Counted from the first letter of the stretch, positions 24,924 to 34,674 are shown. The stretch is 64,000 bases of DNA from Flavobacterium suncheonense GH29-5 = DSM 17707 (GCF_000430025.1 NZ_AUCZ01000004.1:268780-332779), one strand, 5' to 3'. Translations and numbers: made by a program. The notes: generated by a model from the letters alone, not told the origin.

Positions 24924-25559
24924 ATGAGTGATTTTTATAAAAAAATATTAGACAACAATAAAAAGTGGGTAGAAGAAAAACTGGCCATTGATAAGGACTA
25001 TTTTAAGGATTTGGCCAAAGGTCAGGAACCGCCGCTTTTGTGGATTGGCTGTTCTGACAGTCGTGTACCGGCTAACGAAATTATCGGAGCAGCACCGGGC
25101 GAAGTTTTTGTGCACCGCAACATTGCCAACATGGTAATTCACACAGACATGAATATGCTGAGTGTGCTGGATTATGCCGTAAATGCCTTGAAAATCAAAC
25201 ATATTATCGTTTGCGGACATTACGGTTGTGGTGGTGTGAAAGCCGCTATGGGGAATGATTCTATCGGTATTATCGACAACTGGATCCGTCATATTAAAGA
25301 TGTTTACAGACATCATAAATTGTATCTGGATTCTATTCTGGATGAGAAAGAACGCTTTAACAAGTTTGTGGAGCTGAACGTAAAAGAACAGGTTTTCGAT
25401 TTAGCCAAAACTTCCATTGTTCAGAATGCCTGGAGATTAGGTCAGGAGTTAAGCCTGCACGGTTGGGTTTACGGATTGAATTCCGGCTACGTAACCGATC
25501 TGAATGTAAACATCAATTCCAATGATCAGCTTGACGAAGTGTACCAATTGAAATTCTAA
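24924..25559 (+). CDS. can: Beta-class carbonic anhydrase
   Basis: Interconverts CO2 and bicarbonate. The 211-residue enzyme shows the zinc ligands and dyad of the beta class: C43 and D45 (IGCSDSRVP), R47, H99 and C102 (CGHYGCGG). Start codons TTG 24891, ATG 24918 and ATG 24924 are all in frame; the last (MSDFYKKILDNNKKWVEE) matches family N-termini best. It follows the SulP transporter by 86 nt and ends at a strong bidirectional terminator. Confidence 0.95.
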   Translation: MSDFYKKILDNNKKWVEEKLAIDKDYFKDLAKGQEPPLLWIGCSDSRVPANEIIGAAPGEVFVHRNIANMVIHTDMNMLSVLDYAVNALKIKHIIVCGHYGCGGVKAAMGNDSIGIIDNWIRHIKDVYRHHKLYLDSILDEKERFNKFVELNVKEQVFDLAKTSIVQNAWRLGQELSLHGWVYGLNSGYVTDLNVNINSNDQLDEVYQLKF

Positions 25560-25569
25560 AGTTTTAAAT

Positions 25570-25600
25570 AAAAAAATCCGCTTTTTCAGCGGATTTTTTT
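25570..25600. terminator. Bidirectional terminator between can and the LETM1-related gene
   Basis: AAAATCCGCT and AGCGGATTTT form a long stem around a TTTTC loop, with A and T runs on both sides. Confidence 0.9.
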
Positions 25601-26804
25601 ATTCTGTATCAATATCTAAATTTTCATTAAAAGCAGACGGTAAAAGCTGCGGGATGAATTTTATCAGAATCGGTAACAGCAAGCCGCCTCCGGGTAACAG
25701 GAAAATGGTTAACGACGGAATGCTTTTGCAGATGTCCAGCAACTGTTTTTTCATTTTCTTTTTCTCCTTATCCGACAAATCGCGTTGGGTGGAGTAGGCG
25801 ATAAGTTTCATCAGTTCACCGCTTTCCATGATTTCTTTTACCAGACGGTTTTTGTTCCGGGTAAGCAAAATCTGGACGTTCTGCGTCGTCTGATCGTAAA
25901 AATGTTTTACCGGATTCGAATATTTGAAATACGGGATTTCCTGTTTGTATTTGTGGATGAAATCGTCAATCGATTCAATGCTTTGGATGGCGTAACCTCT
26001 GTCAATTTCCAGTAAATCAGATAGTTTGAAAAGGAAATCGCTTTCTTTCTGTTCCAGAATACCGTCACTCCACATTGCCATACCGGCCATATCCAAAAGG
26101 TAATTTTTCTCCAGATTTGAGGCAAAATACTCTAATTCAAGCATTTCAATATTCTCAACATTAATTTTAGAGAATTTGGAATACCGAACTGATGATTCAA
26201 ACAATTTAATGAGCAAATCGTCGTAATTGGATTTTACCGTTTTGGTTTTCAGCGCCAACGAAACAATACTGATAATCGTCTCTTCCAGTTTTTTCAGATA
26301 ATTGACCGGAATTTCCTTGTGCAAAAGATATTGTCGAAATGCCAGAACATCCATAAAAAGCAGGGCATTGGTCAGGATATGTGAAAAGTTCTTGCTAATG
26401 ATGTTGTCGTTTGTCTGCACGCGTTCGTCAATCATTTCTTCCAGGCGATGACTGGCTGAGGCTTCCGGCAACATTTTCTTCAGTAGGTTAAAACCTTCCG
26501 GGTTCATCTGTTTGTAAAATCCGTTGGCTTTTTCGATAAAATCTTTCGGATTGCCGTCGTGTGTAATCAGACCAAAAACGCCGTAAAGCGTATTAAGCAA
26601 AGCAACTTTGGTGATTTCCTGCGTTGTCCAGCCTTTGGTATTGATGGGTTTGTCTGTGTCGAATTCGACCGTGTGTCCGTAAATAAAACCGGTGTGGCGA
26701 ACGTTCAGATAAAACTCCTTCGAATAGATAACAACAGGCAACGGCAGAGGTTGTTGCTGCAAAAAGAATTTGTCAATCCATCCGTTTGTTGAAGGGTTAA
26801 TCAT
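25599..26804 (-). CDS. LETM1-related protein
   Basis: The 401 residues are mostly helical, with a TerB-like acidic middle (DMAGMAMWSDGILEQKESDFL). The C-terminal segment (KKKMKKQLLDICKSIPSLTIF, then LLPGGGLLLPILIKFIPQLLPSAF) resembles the LETM1 ribosome-binding region. The flavobacterial family is usually named LETM1-related biofilm-associated protein. I take the ATG at 26802-26804; a TTG three codons upstream also reads in. In mitochondria LETM1 handles cation exchange. The bacterial role is unproven. Confidence 0.8.
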   Translation of the reverse strand: MINPSTNGWIDKFFLQQQPLPLPVVIYSKEFYLNVRHTGFIYGHTVEFDTDKPINTKGWTTQEITKVALLNTLYGVFGLITHDGNPKDFIEKANGFYKQMNPEGFNLLKKMLPEASASHRLEEMIDERVQTNDNIISKNFSHILTNALLFMDVLAFRQYLLHKEIPVNYLKKLEETIISIVSLALKTKTVKSNYDDLLIKLFESSVRYSKFSKINVENIEMLELEYFASNLEKNYLLDMAGMAMWSDGILEQKESDFLFKLSDLLEIDRGYAIQSIESIDDFIHKYKQEIPYFKYSNPVKHFYDQTTQNVQILLTRNKNRLVKEIMESGELMKLIAYSTQRDLSDKEKKKMKKQLLDICKSIPSLTIFLLPGGGLLLPILIKFIPQLLPSAFNENLDIDTE

Positions 26805-26876
26805 CTCGCTCAATTATACTGCAAAGCTAAATTATTTTCCGTTTCAGATACAAGTTTAGCGGTAAGTTTTCGGTAA

Positions 26877-27446
26877 TTATTGGCGGGATTTCAGGTTGGC
26901 CGCACAAAGTTTTACGATTTCGGCTATGCGCGTTTTACGGGTTTCTTCGCGTTTGGCATGATTCAGCCAATACAAATAGCTTTTGCGATAGGAAAAACTG
27001 AAGTTTAAAAAGTTCTCAAAGGCTTTTTTATTCTTATTGAACGCTTTCTGCAAATCTTCCGGAATAACCAAATCTTCCACATGATCCAGGGAATTCCAGG
27101 AGCCGTTTTGTTTGGCTATTTCAATTTTTTTCAAACCGCTTTCGTGCATCAGATTTTCGGCAATCAGTTTTTCGATGTAGTTTTTGTTGACTTTGCTCCA
27201 GACACTTTTGTCTTTTCTGGGACCGAAAACTTGTTTACGGCGTTCTTCATCAATTTTTCGGACGGTAGAATCAATCCAGCCGTAGCAAAGTGCTACCTGA
27301 ACAGCTTCTTCCCACCGCATGCTTTCGGATTCACTTCCGACTTTATAAAAAATCAGTTCGATTCCTTTTGAAGTGTTGTGGTTTTCATGTAACCAGTTGC
27401 GCCATTCTTCAGCATTTTTGAAATAATGAAGTTCTTTTTCTTTCAA
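26877..27446 (-). CDS. YdeI/OmpD-associated family protein
   Basis: The 189 residues match the YdeI family: FKNAEEWRNWLHENHNTSKGIELIFYK, then ALCYGWIDS, FGPRKDKSVWSKVNK and a C-terminal bacteriocin-protection-like helix (SYRKSYLYWLNHAKREETR). Function is poorly known; some members have been linked to stress or peptide resistance. The start is a TTG at 27446, as no in-frame ATG exists until well inside the domain. It follows the 27459-28028 gene by 12 nt. Confidence 0.85.
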   Translation of the reverse strand: MKEKELHYFKNAEEWRNWLHENHNTSKGIELIFYKVGSESESMRWEEAVQVALCYGWIDSTVRKIDEERRKQVFGPRKDKSVWSKVNKNYIEKLIAENLMHESGLKKIEIAKQNGSWNSLDHVEDLVIPEDLQKAFNKNKKAFENFLNFSFSYRKSYLYWLNHAKREETRKTRIAEIVKLCAANLKSRQ

Positions 27447-27458
27447 AATACTTTATTT

Positions 27459-28028
27459 TCATGGAAGTGTTTGATTTTCCTCATCATCCATAATTTCTTC
27501 ATCGCTTTCCGGATTTGAATAATATCGTTGCAGTTTAGCAATCTGATTTTGTCTGTTAAAACGCTCATCAAAAAAGTAGGCGATAATAAAACTTAACATC
27601 CATATAATCAACAATATAATTTTTTCTTTGTCAAAGAAATTAGAGTCGATAATTGAAGCAAGTATACAAAAGATAAAGCCCGTCCAGGAATAATAACAAG
27701 CTTGTTTTAGTTTTAAAACATAGCCATCCTCATAAAAATTTCGTCGTAACGGAAAATTCAGGAACGGTAACCATATAAAGAAAAAGATTAATTTCTGAAA
27801 GAAAGACAGGTCATTAACTATATTCTTCTGAATAAAAGTATTGAATTCTTTTATTTTCGTGTTTTTATAGGCTTTAATGTCATCTTCATCAAGTTTTCTT
27901 TTTGAAATTTCTTCTAAAGCGACAGCAATTGCCAATTCGGTATAGCTGAATTTGTTTTCTATTATGTCTAACAGTTCCTTGTTGGATAATTCAGCATATC
28001 GTTTTTCAAGTTCTTCTTTGGTTACCAT
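27459..28028 (-). CDS. Membrane protein of unknown function
   Basis: The 189-residue protein has a soluble helical N-terminus (about 1-70) and three probable membrane helices around residues 77-95, 110-128 and 134-152. An acidic tail (SDEEIMDDEENQ) ends it. No family is recognised. It lies 16 nt after sodC and 12 nt before the YdeI-like gene, so the three may form one transcript. Confidence 0.7.
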   Translation of the reverse strand: MVTKEELEKRYAELSNKELLDIIENKFSYTELAIAVALEEISKRKLDEDDIKAYKNTKIKEFNTFIQKNIVNDLSFFQKLIFFFIWLPFLNFPLRRNFYEDGYVLKLKQACYYSWTGFIFCILASIIDSNFFDKEKIILLIIWMLSFIIAYFFDERFNRQNQIAKLQRYYSNPESDEEIMDDEENQTLP

Positions 28029-28044
28029 TGCACAGTTACAATAT

Positions 28045-28572
28045 TTATTTGATAATCGCCGTACAGGCTACACGACCACCCGCATTTCCGGTAGGTTGCG
28101 TTGTAAAATCGTCTTGCCCTTGATGGACAATAATGGCTTTTCCTAAAACGTCTTTGGTTTCATCCCCACAGCCAATGCACCATTCGTCTGTGGTTAAAGT
28201 GATTTTTCCGTTTCCGTTGGCATCTGCCGTGAAGTTTCCGATATCGCCTTTATGATATTCATCAGAACCCCATTTGCCGTGTTTTTTGAATGTGGGATTC
28301 CAATGCCCGCCTGCTGAAGTCGCATCTGCTGCAGAACAATCTGATTTTTCATGGATGTGGATGGCGTGAACTCCCGGAGTTAACCCTGAAATGTTAGCTG
28401 TAAAAGTCACTTTGCCGCCTTTTTCTGAAAACACAACCGTTCCGGAAGTTGTGGTTCCGCTTTTTGGTTCTAAGGCTATTTTTAATTCATTTGGTTTGTT
28501 TTCGGTTTTTGTTTTACAACCAACCGTTGTTAAGGCGATTATTCCGCATGCAAATAAGATGGTTTTTTTCAT
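28045..28572 (-). CDS. sodC: Cu/Zn superoxide dismutase lipoprotein
   Basis: The 175-residue protein starts at the ATG at 28570-28572, which gives a lipoprotein signal (ALTTVGC). The open frame extends 75 nt upstream without a plausible signal. Metal ligands are in place: HIHEKSDC, GGHWNP, a His near KHGKWG, and HQGQDD. The disulphide partner lies in AGGRVACTAI. It dismutates superoxide in the periplasm, adding to the window's redox defences. Confidence 0.93.
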   Translation of the reverse strand: MKKTILFACGIIALTTVGCKTKTENKPNELKIALEPKSGTTTSGTVVFSEKGGKVTFTANISGLTPGVHAIHIHEKSDCSAADATSAGGHWNPTFKKHGKWGSDEYHKGDIGNFTADANGNGKITLTTDEWCIGCGDETKDVLGKAIIVHQGQDDFTTQPTGNAGGRVACTAIIK

Positions 28573-28631
28573 GATTCCTTTTTCTTTCAAATTTACAGAA
28601 ATTTTACACAATTTGTCTGTTAAAAAAACAT

Positions 28632-28670
28632 AAAAAACCGCCCCCACATTTTACTGCAAGAGCGGCTTTT
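28632..28670 (-). terminator. Probable terminator of the fadNAE block
   Basis: On the minus strand AAAAGCCGC can pair with GCGG(T)TTT with one bulge across a loop of about 20 nt, followed by six T. It lies just downstream of fadE. Confidence 0.5.
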
Positions 28671-28702
28671 AAACAAACTAAACCAAAATTTTATTGCATC
28701 TG

Positions 28703-30499
28703 TTAAAAGCAATAAGCGTTCTCTGCTACTAATTTGGCAGCGATGGTTTCACGTAACGCTACTACATTAGGCATATTTGTGTATTTTGTAAAACGGCGCA
28801 ATCCCATTAACATCATGCGTTGTTCGTCGCCTTCGGCAAAAGAAACGATTCCTTCTTTTCCTTTCTGTGCGATGATGTCAACGGCGTGGTATAAGTACAA
28901 TTGCGCCATTGCGATTTGTTCTTTTACATTAGCTTCTCCTTTGGATTTAGCTAATTTTTCAGTTCTTAAAATTGCAGATTCCGCCATGTAGATTTCGATT
29001 AACATATCGGCAGCTGCCATTAACAACTGTTGATGTGCTTCTAAATCCGGACCGTATTTCTGTACAGCCGAACCGGCAACCATTAAGAAGGCTTTTTTCA
29101 GTTTTCCGATTAATTCTTTTTCTTCTGCAAATAATTCGGAATAATCCGGAGTGTCGAAAGACGGAATTCCCATTAATTCTTCTGCAACTTTCATCGCAGG
29201 ACCTAATAAATCCACATGGCCTTTCATGGCTTTTTTGATTAACATTCCTACGGAAAGCATACGGTTAATTTCATTCGTGCCTTCGTAAATACGGGCAATA
29301 CGGGCATCTCTCCAGGCGGATTCCATCGGGGTATCTTCCGAGAATCCCATACCACCGAAGATTTGGATACCTTCGTCGGAACAGTTTTGGATGTCTTCAG
29401 AAACCGCTACTTTTAAGATAGAACATTCGATGGCGAATTCTTCAACTCCTTTTAATTCCGCTTCCTGATGCGAATTTCCTTCCGCAACACGGGCGTTGAT
29501 TCTTTCCTCAATACTTCCTCCGGCACGGTACGAAGCACTTTCACCTGCATATGCTGAAGCTGCCATTTCAGCTAATTTAGCACGGATGGCACCGAAATTG
29601 GCAATAGGCGTGTTGAACTGCATTCTCTCGTTAGCATATTTCACGGCTCCGGAAATGGTTCTTCTCTGAGCGTCCAGACAAGCAGCCGCTAATTTGATAC
29701 GGCCCACATTCAAAGCGTTCATAGCGATTTTGAAACCTTCACCGCGACCCGCTAACATGTTTTCTACCGGAACAATGGTGTCGTTGAAGAAAACCTGACG
29801 GGTAGAAGAGGAGCGGATTCCCAATTTGTGTTCTTCCTCACCAAGCGTGATTCCGTTTGGATTGGCCGGATCGTATTCCACGATGAAACCGGTGATGTTT
29901 TTATCGTCTTCAATTCTGGCGAAAACAATCATTAAGTGACAGAAACCTGCGTTGGAAATCCACATTTTCTGTCCGTTGATTTTGTAGGTTTTACCGTCTG
30001 CAGAAAGTTCCGCTTTGGTTTTTCCTGAATTAGCATCAGAACCAGCGCCAGGTTCCGTTAAACAGTACGAACCGAACCATTCTCCCGAAGCCAATTTCGG
30101 AACGTATTTTTTCTTTTGTTCTTCCGTACCGTACAAAGTGATTGGCATGGTTCCAATTCCGGTATGCGCACCGAAAGCTGTTGAAAACGAACCTGTTGCG
30201 CCGGAAATGTAGTCGCAGGTTAACATCGTGTTTACGAAGCCCATGCCCAAACCGCCGTATTCTTCCGGAACGGCTACGCCTAAGAAACCAAGTTCTCCGG
30301 CTTTTTTCATACACTCTTCGGTGTAAGCGTAATCTTTTTTCTCAAATTTATCTTTGTGAGCCCATAATTCTTTGTCTACGAATTCTTTAACAGAATCGCG
30401 CATCATGATTTGCTCTTCGTTGAAATCTTCAGGTGTGAAAACGTTTTCGCATTTTGTTTCCTTAACCAAAAACTGTCCACCTCTTGTAATATCTTCCAT
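28703..30499 (-). CDS. fadE: Acyl-CoA dehydrogenase (FadE type)
   Basis: Catalyses the first step of fatty-acid beta-oxidation (acyl-CoA to trans-2-enoyl-CoA, FAD-linked). At 598 residues it is the long form, with the N-terminal, middle and C-terminal domains of the family. WFGSYCLTEPGAGSDANSGKT and KMWISNAGFC are the FAD- and substrate-binding signatures. QIFGGMGFSEDTPMESAWRDARIARIYEGTNEINR contains the catalytic Glu region. The extra C-terminal helical domain resembles B. subtilis FadE (YusJ). It is last in the fadN-fadA-fadE order. Confidence 0.95.
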   Translation of the reverse strand: MEDITRGGQFLVKETKCENVFTPEDFNEEQIMMRDSVKEFVDKELWAHKDKFEKKDYAYTEECMKKAGELGFLGVAVPEEYGGLGMGFVNTMLTCDYISGATGSFSTAFGAHTGIGTMPITLYGTEEQKKKYVPKLASGEWFGSYCLTEPGAGSDANSGKTKAELSADGKTYKINGQKMWISNAGFCHLMIVFARIEDDKNITGFIVEYDPANPNGITLGEEEHKLGIRSSSTRQVFFNDTIVPVENMLAGRGEGFKIAMNALNVGRIKLAAACLDAQRRTISGAVKYANERMQFNTPIANFGAIRAKLAEMAASAYAGESASYRAGGSIEERINARVAEGNSHQEAELKGVEEFAIECSILKVAVSEDIQNCSDEGIQIFGGMGFSEDTPMESAWRDARIARIYEGTNEINRMLSVGMLIKKAMKGHVDLLGPAMKVAEELMGIPSFDTPDYSELFAEEKELIGKLKKAFLMVAGSAVQKYGPDLEAHQQLLMAAADMLIEIYMAESAILRTEKLAKSKGEANVKEQIAMAQLYLYHAVDIIAQKGKEGIVSFAEGDEQRMMLMGLRRFTKYTNMPNVVALRETIAAKLVAENAYCF

Positions 30500-30532
30500 A
30501 ACTTAAAATATTTTGTTCTTTGACTGACTTAA

Positions 30533-31714
30533 TTATAGTAATTCATAGATTCCTGCGGTTCCCTGTCCGGTTCCCACACACATGGTAACCATTCCGTATT
30601 TGCTGCCGCGACGTTTCATTTCGTCGAATAACTGCACGGAAAGTTTTGCTCCGGTACAGCCCAGCGGGTGACCCAATGCAATAGCACCTCCGTTTACGTT
30701 TATGATATCAGGGTTCAATCCCAATTCACGAATTACAGCTAACGATTGCGATGCAAAAGCCTCATTCAATTCGATTAATTCGATGTCTTTCAGTTGTAAA
30801 CCGGCTTGTTTTACGGCTTTCGGAATTGCTTTAACCGGTCCGATTCCCATAATTCTCGGTTCCACTCCGGCCGAAGCGAAGTTTACCAGACGGGCAATGG
30901 GCTCCAGATTTAATTCTTTTACCATTTCTTCCGACATTACCATTACGAATGCCGCACCGTCACTCATTTGAGAGGAGTTACCGGCAGTTACGGAACCATC
31001 CGCTGCGAATACCGGGCGAAGTTTATTTAAAGCTGCAACGTTGGTATCTGCTCTTGGGCCTTCGTCTTTGGTTACGGTATAGGATTTGGTTTCTTTTTTG
31101 CCGTTTTCGTTGATGAATGTGTGCTCAACGGTAATCGGAACGATTTGTTTGTCGAATTTACCTTCCGCCTGAGCTTTCAAAGCTTTCACGTGGGAATTGT
31201 AGGCAAACTCATCCTGATCTTCACGGGAAACGTTGAATTGTTTGGCAACCGCTTCGGCTGTTAAGCCCATTCCCCAGTAATAATCCTCGTGACCTGCTGC
31301 GGCCGCTTTATAATCCGGAGTTGGTTTGTAACCGCCCATCGGGATATAACTCATGCTTTCCGCTCCACCGGCGATGATGCAATGTGCCATTCCGGCCTGG
31401 ATTTTAGCTGTCGCCATTCCGATTGTTTCCAGTCCTGAGGCACAGTAACGGTTTACGGTAACGCCCGGAACATCGTCAATTTTCAGTCCCATTAAAGAAA
31501 TCAAACGACCTACGTTTAAGCCTTGTTCGGCTTCCGGCATGGCGTTTCCAACCATTACGTCGTCGATTCGGGTTTTGTCGAAATTTGGCAGTTCGTTCAT
31601 CAGGTATTCGATGGTTTCGGCTGCTAATTCGTCCGGTCTTTTAAAACGGAACACGCCTTTTGGGGCTTTACCCACTGCGGTTCGGTATGCTTTAACTATA
31701 TATGCTGTTTTCAT
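30533..31714 (-). CDS. fadA: Acetyl-CoA C-acyltransferase (thiolase)
   Basis: Cleaves 3-ketoacyl-CoA to acetyl-CoA and a shortened acyl-CoA. The 393 residues have the acyl-accepting Cys in NRYCASGLET (C91), the GHPLGCTGA His motif and a second Cys in MCVGTGQGTAG. It lies between fadN (4-nt gap) and fadE (33-nt gap). Confidence 0.96.
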   Translation of the reverse strand: MKTAYIVKAYRTAVGKAPKGVFRFKRPDELAAETIEYLMNELPNFDKTRIDDVMVGNAMPEAEQGLNVGRLISLMGLKIDDVPGVTVNRYCASGLETIGMATAKIQAGMAHCIIAGGAESMSYIPMGGYKPTPDYKAAAAGHEDYYWGMGLTAEAVAKQFNVSREDQDEFAYNSHVKALKAQAEGKFDKQIVPITVEHTFINENGKKETKSYTVTKDEGPRADTNVAALNKLRPVFAADGSVTAGNSSQMSDGAAFVMVMSEEMVKELNLEPIARLVNFASAGVEPRIMGIGPVKAIPKAVKQAGLQLKDIELIELNEAFASQSLAVIRELGLNPDIINVNGGAIALGHPLGCTGAKLSVQLFDEMKRRGSKYGMVTMCVGTGQGTAGIYELL

Positions 31715-31718
31715 TGTT

Positions 31719-34109
31719 TTAGTTTCTTAAAGGTTTTCCTTTGGTTAACATGAACTGGATTCTTTCCAAAGTTTTTCTTTCGGTACAAAGGGATAAGAAG
31801 GCTTCTCTTTCCAAATCCAATAAGTATTGTTCGCTTACTAAAGTTGGTTCGGATAAATCACCACCGGCCATTACATAGGCTAATTTGTTGGCAATTTTCT
31901 GATCGTGTTCCGAAATGTACTGTCCGGCCACCATCTGATCGGTTCCTACCAAGAACATTCCTAAAGCCTGTTTTCCTAAAACTTTGATGTCCTTGCGTTT
32001 AACCGGTTGTGTATAACCTGCTTCCGCCATTAAAATGGCGTGTTTTTTGGCTTCGGCAATTTGACGGTCTTTGTTTACCACAACGATGTCTTTTCCTTTT
32101 TGTAGTACGCCAATGTCAAAACCTTCGTAAGCAGAAGTTGCCACTTTAGCCATACCAACAGTTAGGAAATATTCTTGTAAAACGTTCAGTTCCACATCGT
32201 TTTTACGGAACGTATCGGAAGCTCTTAACGCCATTTCTTTAGAACCACCACCGCCAGGAATTACACCCACACCGAATTCTACTAAACCAATATAGGTTTC
32301 AGCAGCGGCTACGGCTCTGTCTGCGTGCATAGTCAATTCACAACCGCCACCTAATGTCATGCCGTGAGGCGCTGCAATTACAGGGATTCCGGAATAACGA
32401 ACTTTCATCATCGTGTCCTGGAACATTTTAATAGCTAAGTTCAATTCATCGTATTCCTGTTCTACGGCCATCATGAAAATCATGGCCAGGTTAGCTCCAA
32501 CAGAGAAATTCGGTGCTTGGTTTCCGATTACTAATCCGCGGAAGTCTTTTTCGGCTAAATCAATAGCTTTGTTGATTCCCTGAATTACGCCACCACCAAT
32601 AGAATTCATTTTCGATTGGAATTCCAGGTTTAAGATTCCGTCGCCCAAATCCTGAACGATAGCTTCACTGTTGCTCCATACTTTTTTGGTTTCGCGGATG
32701 TTGTTTAAGATAATGAACGCATCTTGTCCCGGAATTTTAACCTGAGCTTTTGAAGCAATATTGTAATAATGTGTAGTGCCTTCTATTACAGTGTAGAAAG
32801 AAGTGTTACCTGAAGCAATCATTTCAGTAACCCAGGCAGCGGGAGCAAGGCCTTCCGCTTTCATTAATTCGATTCCTTTTTCCACGCCGATGGCATCCCA
32901 GATTTCGAACGGACCGTTTTCCCATCCGAAACCGGCTTTCATGGCGTCGTCAATTTTGTAAAAATCGTCGGTGATTTCAGGAACGCGGTTGGAAACGTAA
33001 GCGAACATCGCCGAGAAATTTTTTCTGTAGAATTCACCTGCTTTGTCGGTTCCTTTTACCAATACTTTGAAACGGTCGATCGGTTTGTCGATCGTTTTGG
33101 TCATTTCCAAAGTAGCAAATGAGGCTTTTTTGGAAGCTCTGTATTCTAAAGTATCTAAATCTAACGATAAGATGTCTTTGTCTACTTTTTTGTAGAAACC
33201 TTGTCCGGTTTTGCTTCCTAACCAATTGTTGGTCATCATCGTATTGATGAAATCCGGAAGTTTGAACAGGTCGTGCGCTTCGTCGTTCGGACAGTTTTCG
33301 TATAAGCCGTTGGCAACGTGAACTAAAGTATCTAATCCAACTACGTCAACTGTTCTGAACGTAGCAGATTTTGGTCTTCCGATTACCGGTCCGGTTAATT
33401 TATCGACTTCTTCAATGGTTAAGCCCATGTCTTTTACCAAGTGGAACAAACTCATGATGCCGAAGATTCCGATTCGGTTTCCGATGAAAGCAGGCGTATC
33501 TTTGGCAACTACCGAAGTTTTTCCTAAGAATTTCTCCCCGTATTCATTTAGGAAATCCAATACTTCTTTCGATGTTTGCGGTCCAGGAATGATTTCGAAT
33601 AATTTTAAGTAACGCGCCGGGTTAAAGAAGTGCGTTCCGCAGAAGTGTTTCTGGAAATCTTCGCTTCTTCCTTCGCTCATAAAATGAATCGGAATACCGG
33701 ATGTGTTGGAAGTGATTAAAGTGCCCGGTTTTCTGTATTTTTCAATCTGTTCGAAAACCGCTTTTTTGATGTCTAAACGTTCAACAACTACTTCGATAAT
33801 CCAGTCGCAGTCTTTGATTTTTTCTAAATCGTCGGTGGTGTTTCCCGTGGTAATCCGGCTGGAGAATTTCTGATCGTAAATAGGAGAGGGTTTTGATTTT
33901 AAAGCATTTGCTAAATGATCGTTTACCAATCTGTTACGCACAGCCTTACTGTCTAGTGTAAGACCTTTTTTCTGTTCAGCTTCGGTTAACTCGCGCGGTA
34001 CGATGTCCAGAAGCAAAACTTCCACACCGATATTCGCGAAATGGCAGGCAATCCCTGAACCCATAATTCCCGAACCGATTACTGCTACTTTTTTAATTAG
34101 TCGTTTCAT
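31719..34109 (-). CDS. fadN: 3-hydroxyacyl-CoA dehydrogenase / enoyl-CoA hydratase (FadN type)
   Basis: A bifunctional beta-oxidation enzyme of 796 residues. The NAD-binding dehydrogenase comes first (KVAVIGSGIMGSGIACHFAN, about 8-27), then the C-terminal dehydrogenase domain, and the crotonase-fold hydratase sits last, at about 500-700 (NQAPNFSVGANL and APHGMTLGGGCELTMHAD). This order, dehydrogenase before hydratase, is that of Bacillus FadN rather than E. coli FadB/FadJ. The fadN-fadA-fadE gene order also copies the Bacillus operon. Confidence 0.95.
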   Translation of the reverse strand: MKRLIKKVAVIGSGIMGSGIACHFANIGVEVLLLDIVPRELTEAEQKKGLTLDSKAVRNRLVNDHLANALKSKPSPIYDQKFSSRITTGNTTDDLEKIKDCDWIIEVVVERLDIKKAVFEQIEKYRKPGTLITSNTSGIPIHFMSEGRSEDFQKHFCGTHFFNPARYLKLFEIIPGPQTSKEVLDFLNEYGEKFLGKTSVVAKDTPAFIGNRIGIFGIMSLFHLVKDMGLTIEEVDKLTGPVIGRPKSATFRTVDVVGLDTLVHVANGLYENCPNDEAHDLFKLPDFINTMMTNNWLGSKTGQGFYKKVDKDILSLDLDTLEYRASKKASFATLEMTKTIDKPIDRFKVLVKGTDKAGEFYRKNFSAMFAYVSNRVPEITDDFYKIDDAMKAGFGWENGPFEIWDAIGVEKGIELMKAEGLAPAAWVTEMIASGNTSFYTVIEGTTHYYNIASKAQVKIPGQDAFIILNNIRETKKVWSNSEAIVQDLGDGILNLEFQSKMNSIGGGVIQGINKAIDLAEKDFRGLVIGNQAPNFSVGANLAMIFMMAVEQEYDELNLAIKMFQDTMMKVRYSGIPVIAAPHGMTLGGGCELTMHADRAVAAAETYIGLVEFGVGVIPGGGGSKEMALRASDTFRKNDVELNVLQEYFLTVGMAKVATSAYEGFDIGVLQKGKDIVVVNKDRQIAEAKKHAILMAEAGYTQPVKRKDIKVLGKQALGMFLVGTDQMVAGQYISEHDQKIANKLAYVMAGGDLSEPTLVSEQYLLDLEREAFLSLCTERKTLERIQFMLTKGKPLRN

Positions 34110-34197
34110 TTGTTGTTAATAGTGTTTTTAATGGTCAAAATGGAACTCGTTGCCTCGTTCATTTTAATTGTATACTTCTATTTTTAATTTGTTCGTT

Positions 34198-34650
34198 TTA
34201 TTTGTCCGGATTCTCGTCTCCGAAAATGCTTTTGTCTACAATCAGTTCATTGATGATTTCCGCAACCTCCATGAAATGATTTAACTGTTCTTCCGAAACA
34301 TGCTGCCTAACTGTTTCGTTGAATTTCAATACCGTCGATTTAGACAATTCCCGTTTTTCTTTCCCCAATTTGGTTAGATGTATTAAAACGCCCCGACCGT
34401 CAACCGGATTTTTCTTCCGGATAATCAGACCTTTTTCTTCCATCGATTTTAGGGTTCGGGTTAAGCTTGTGGCTTCCATTCCCATTCGCTGACTGATAGC
34501 GGTGGAAGGTGTTCCTTTCTCCCGGTCGATGCTCAGCAAAGCAAATCCTGTGGCCATTGTTGCGCCATATTTCGTAGCTTCTTCGTTGTACATTCTGGCT
34601 ACGGCCTGCCAAGTGGCTCTTAAAACGTAATCTATGGTTTTATCTTTCAT
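34198..34650 (-). CDS. MarR family transcriptional regulator
   Basis: The 150-residue winged-helix protein (AISQRMGMEATSLTRTLKSMEEKGLIIRKKNPVDGRGVLIHLT) sits 88 nt upstream of fadN on the same strand and probably heads the beta-oxidation operon. MarR proteins respond to small ligands; an acyl-CoA is the natural guess here. A palindrome in its own promoter region suggests autoregulation. The ligand and targets are inferred from position only. Confidence 0.92.
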   Translation of the reverse strand: MKDKTIDYVLRATWQAVARMYNEEATKYGATMATGFALLSIDREKGTPSTAISQRMGMEATSLTRTLKSMEEKGLIIRKKNPVDGRGVLIHLTKLGKEKRELSKSTVLKFNETVRQHVSEEQLNHFMEVAEIINELIVDKSIFGDENPDK

Positions 34651-34666
34651 AAACTTTTCGTGATTT

Positions 34667-34674
34667 CAAATATA
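34667..34674 (-). promoter_or_regulatory. -7 element of the marR-fad promoter
   Basis: On the minus strand TATATTTG fits TAnnTTTG, 17-24 nt before the marR ATG. The -33 position falls inside the palindrome at 34686-34697 and has no TTG. Confidence 0.55.
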
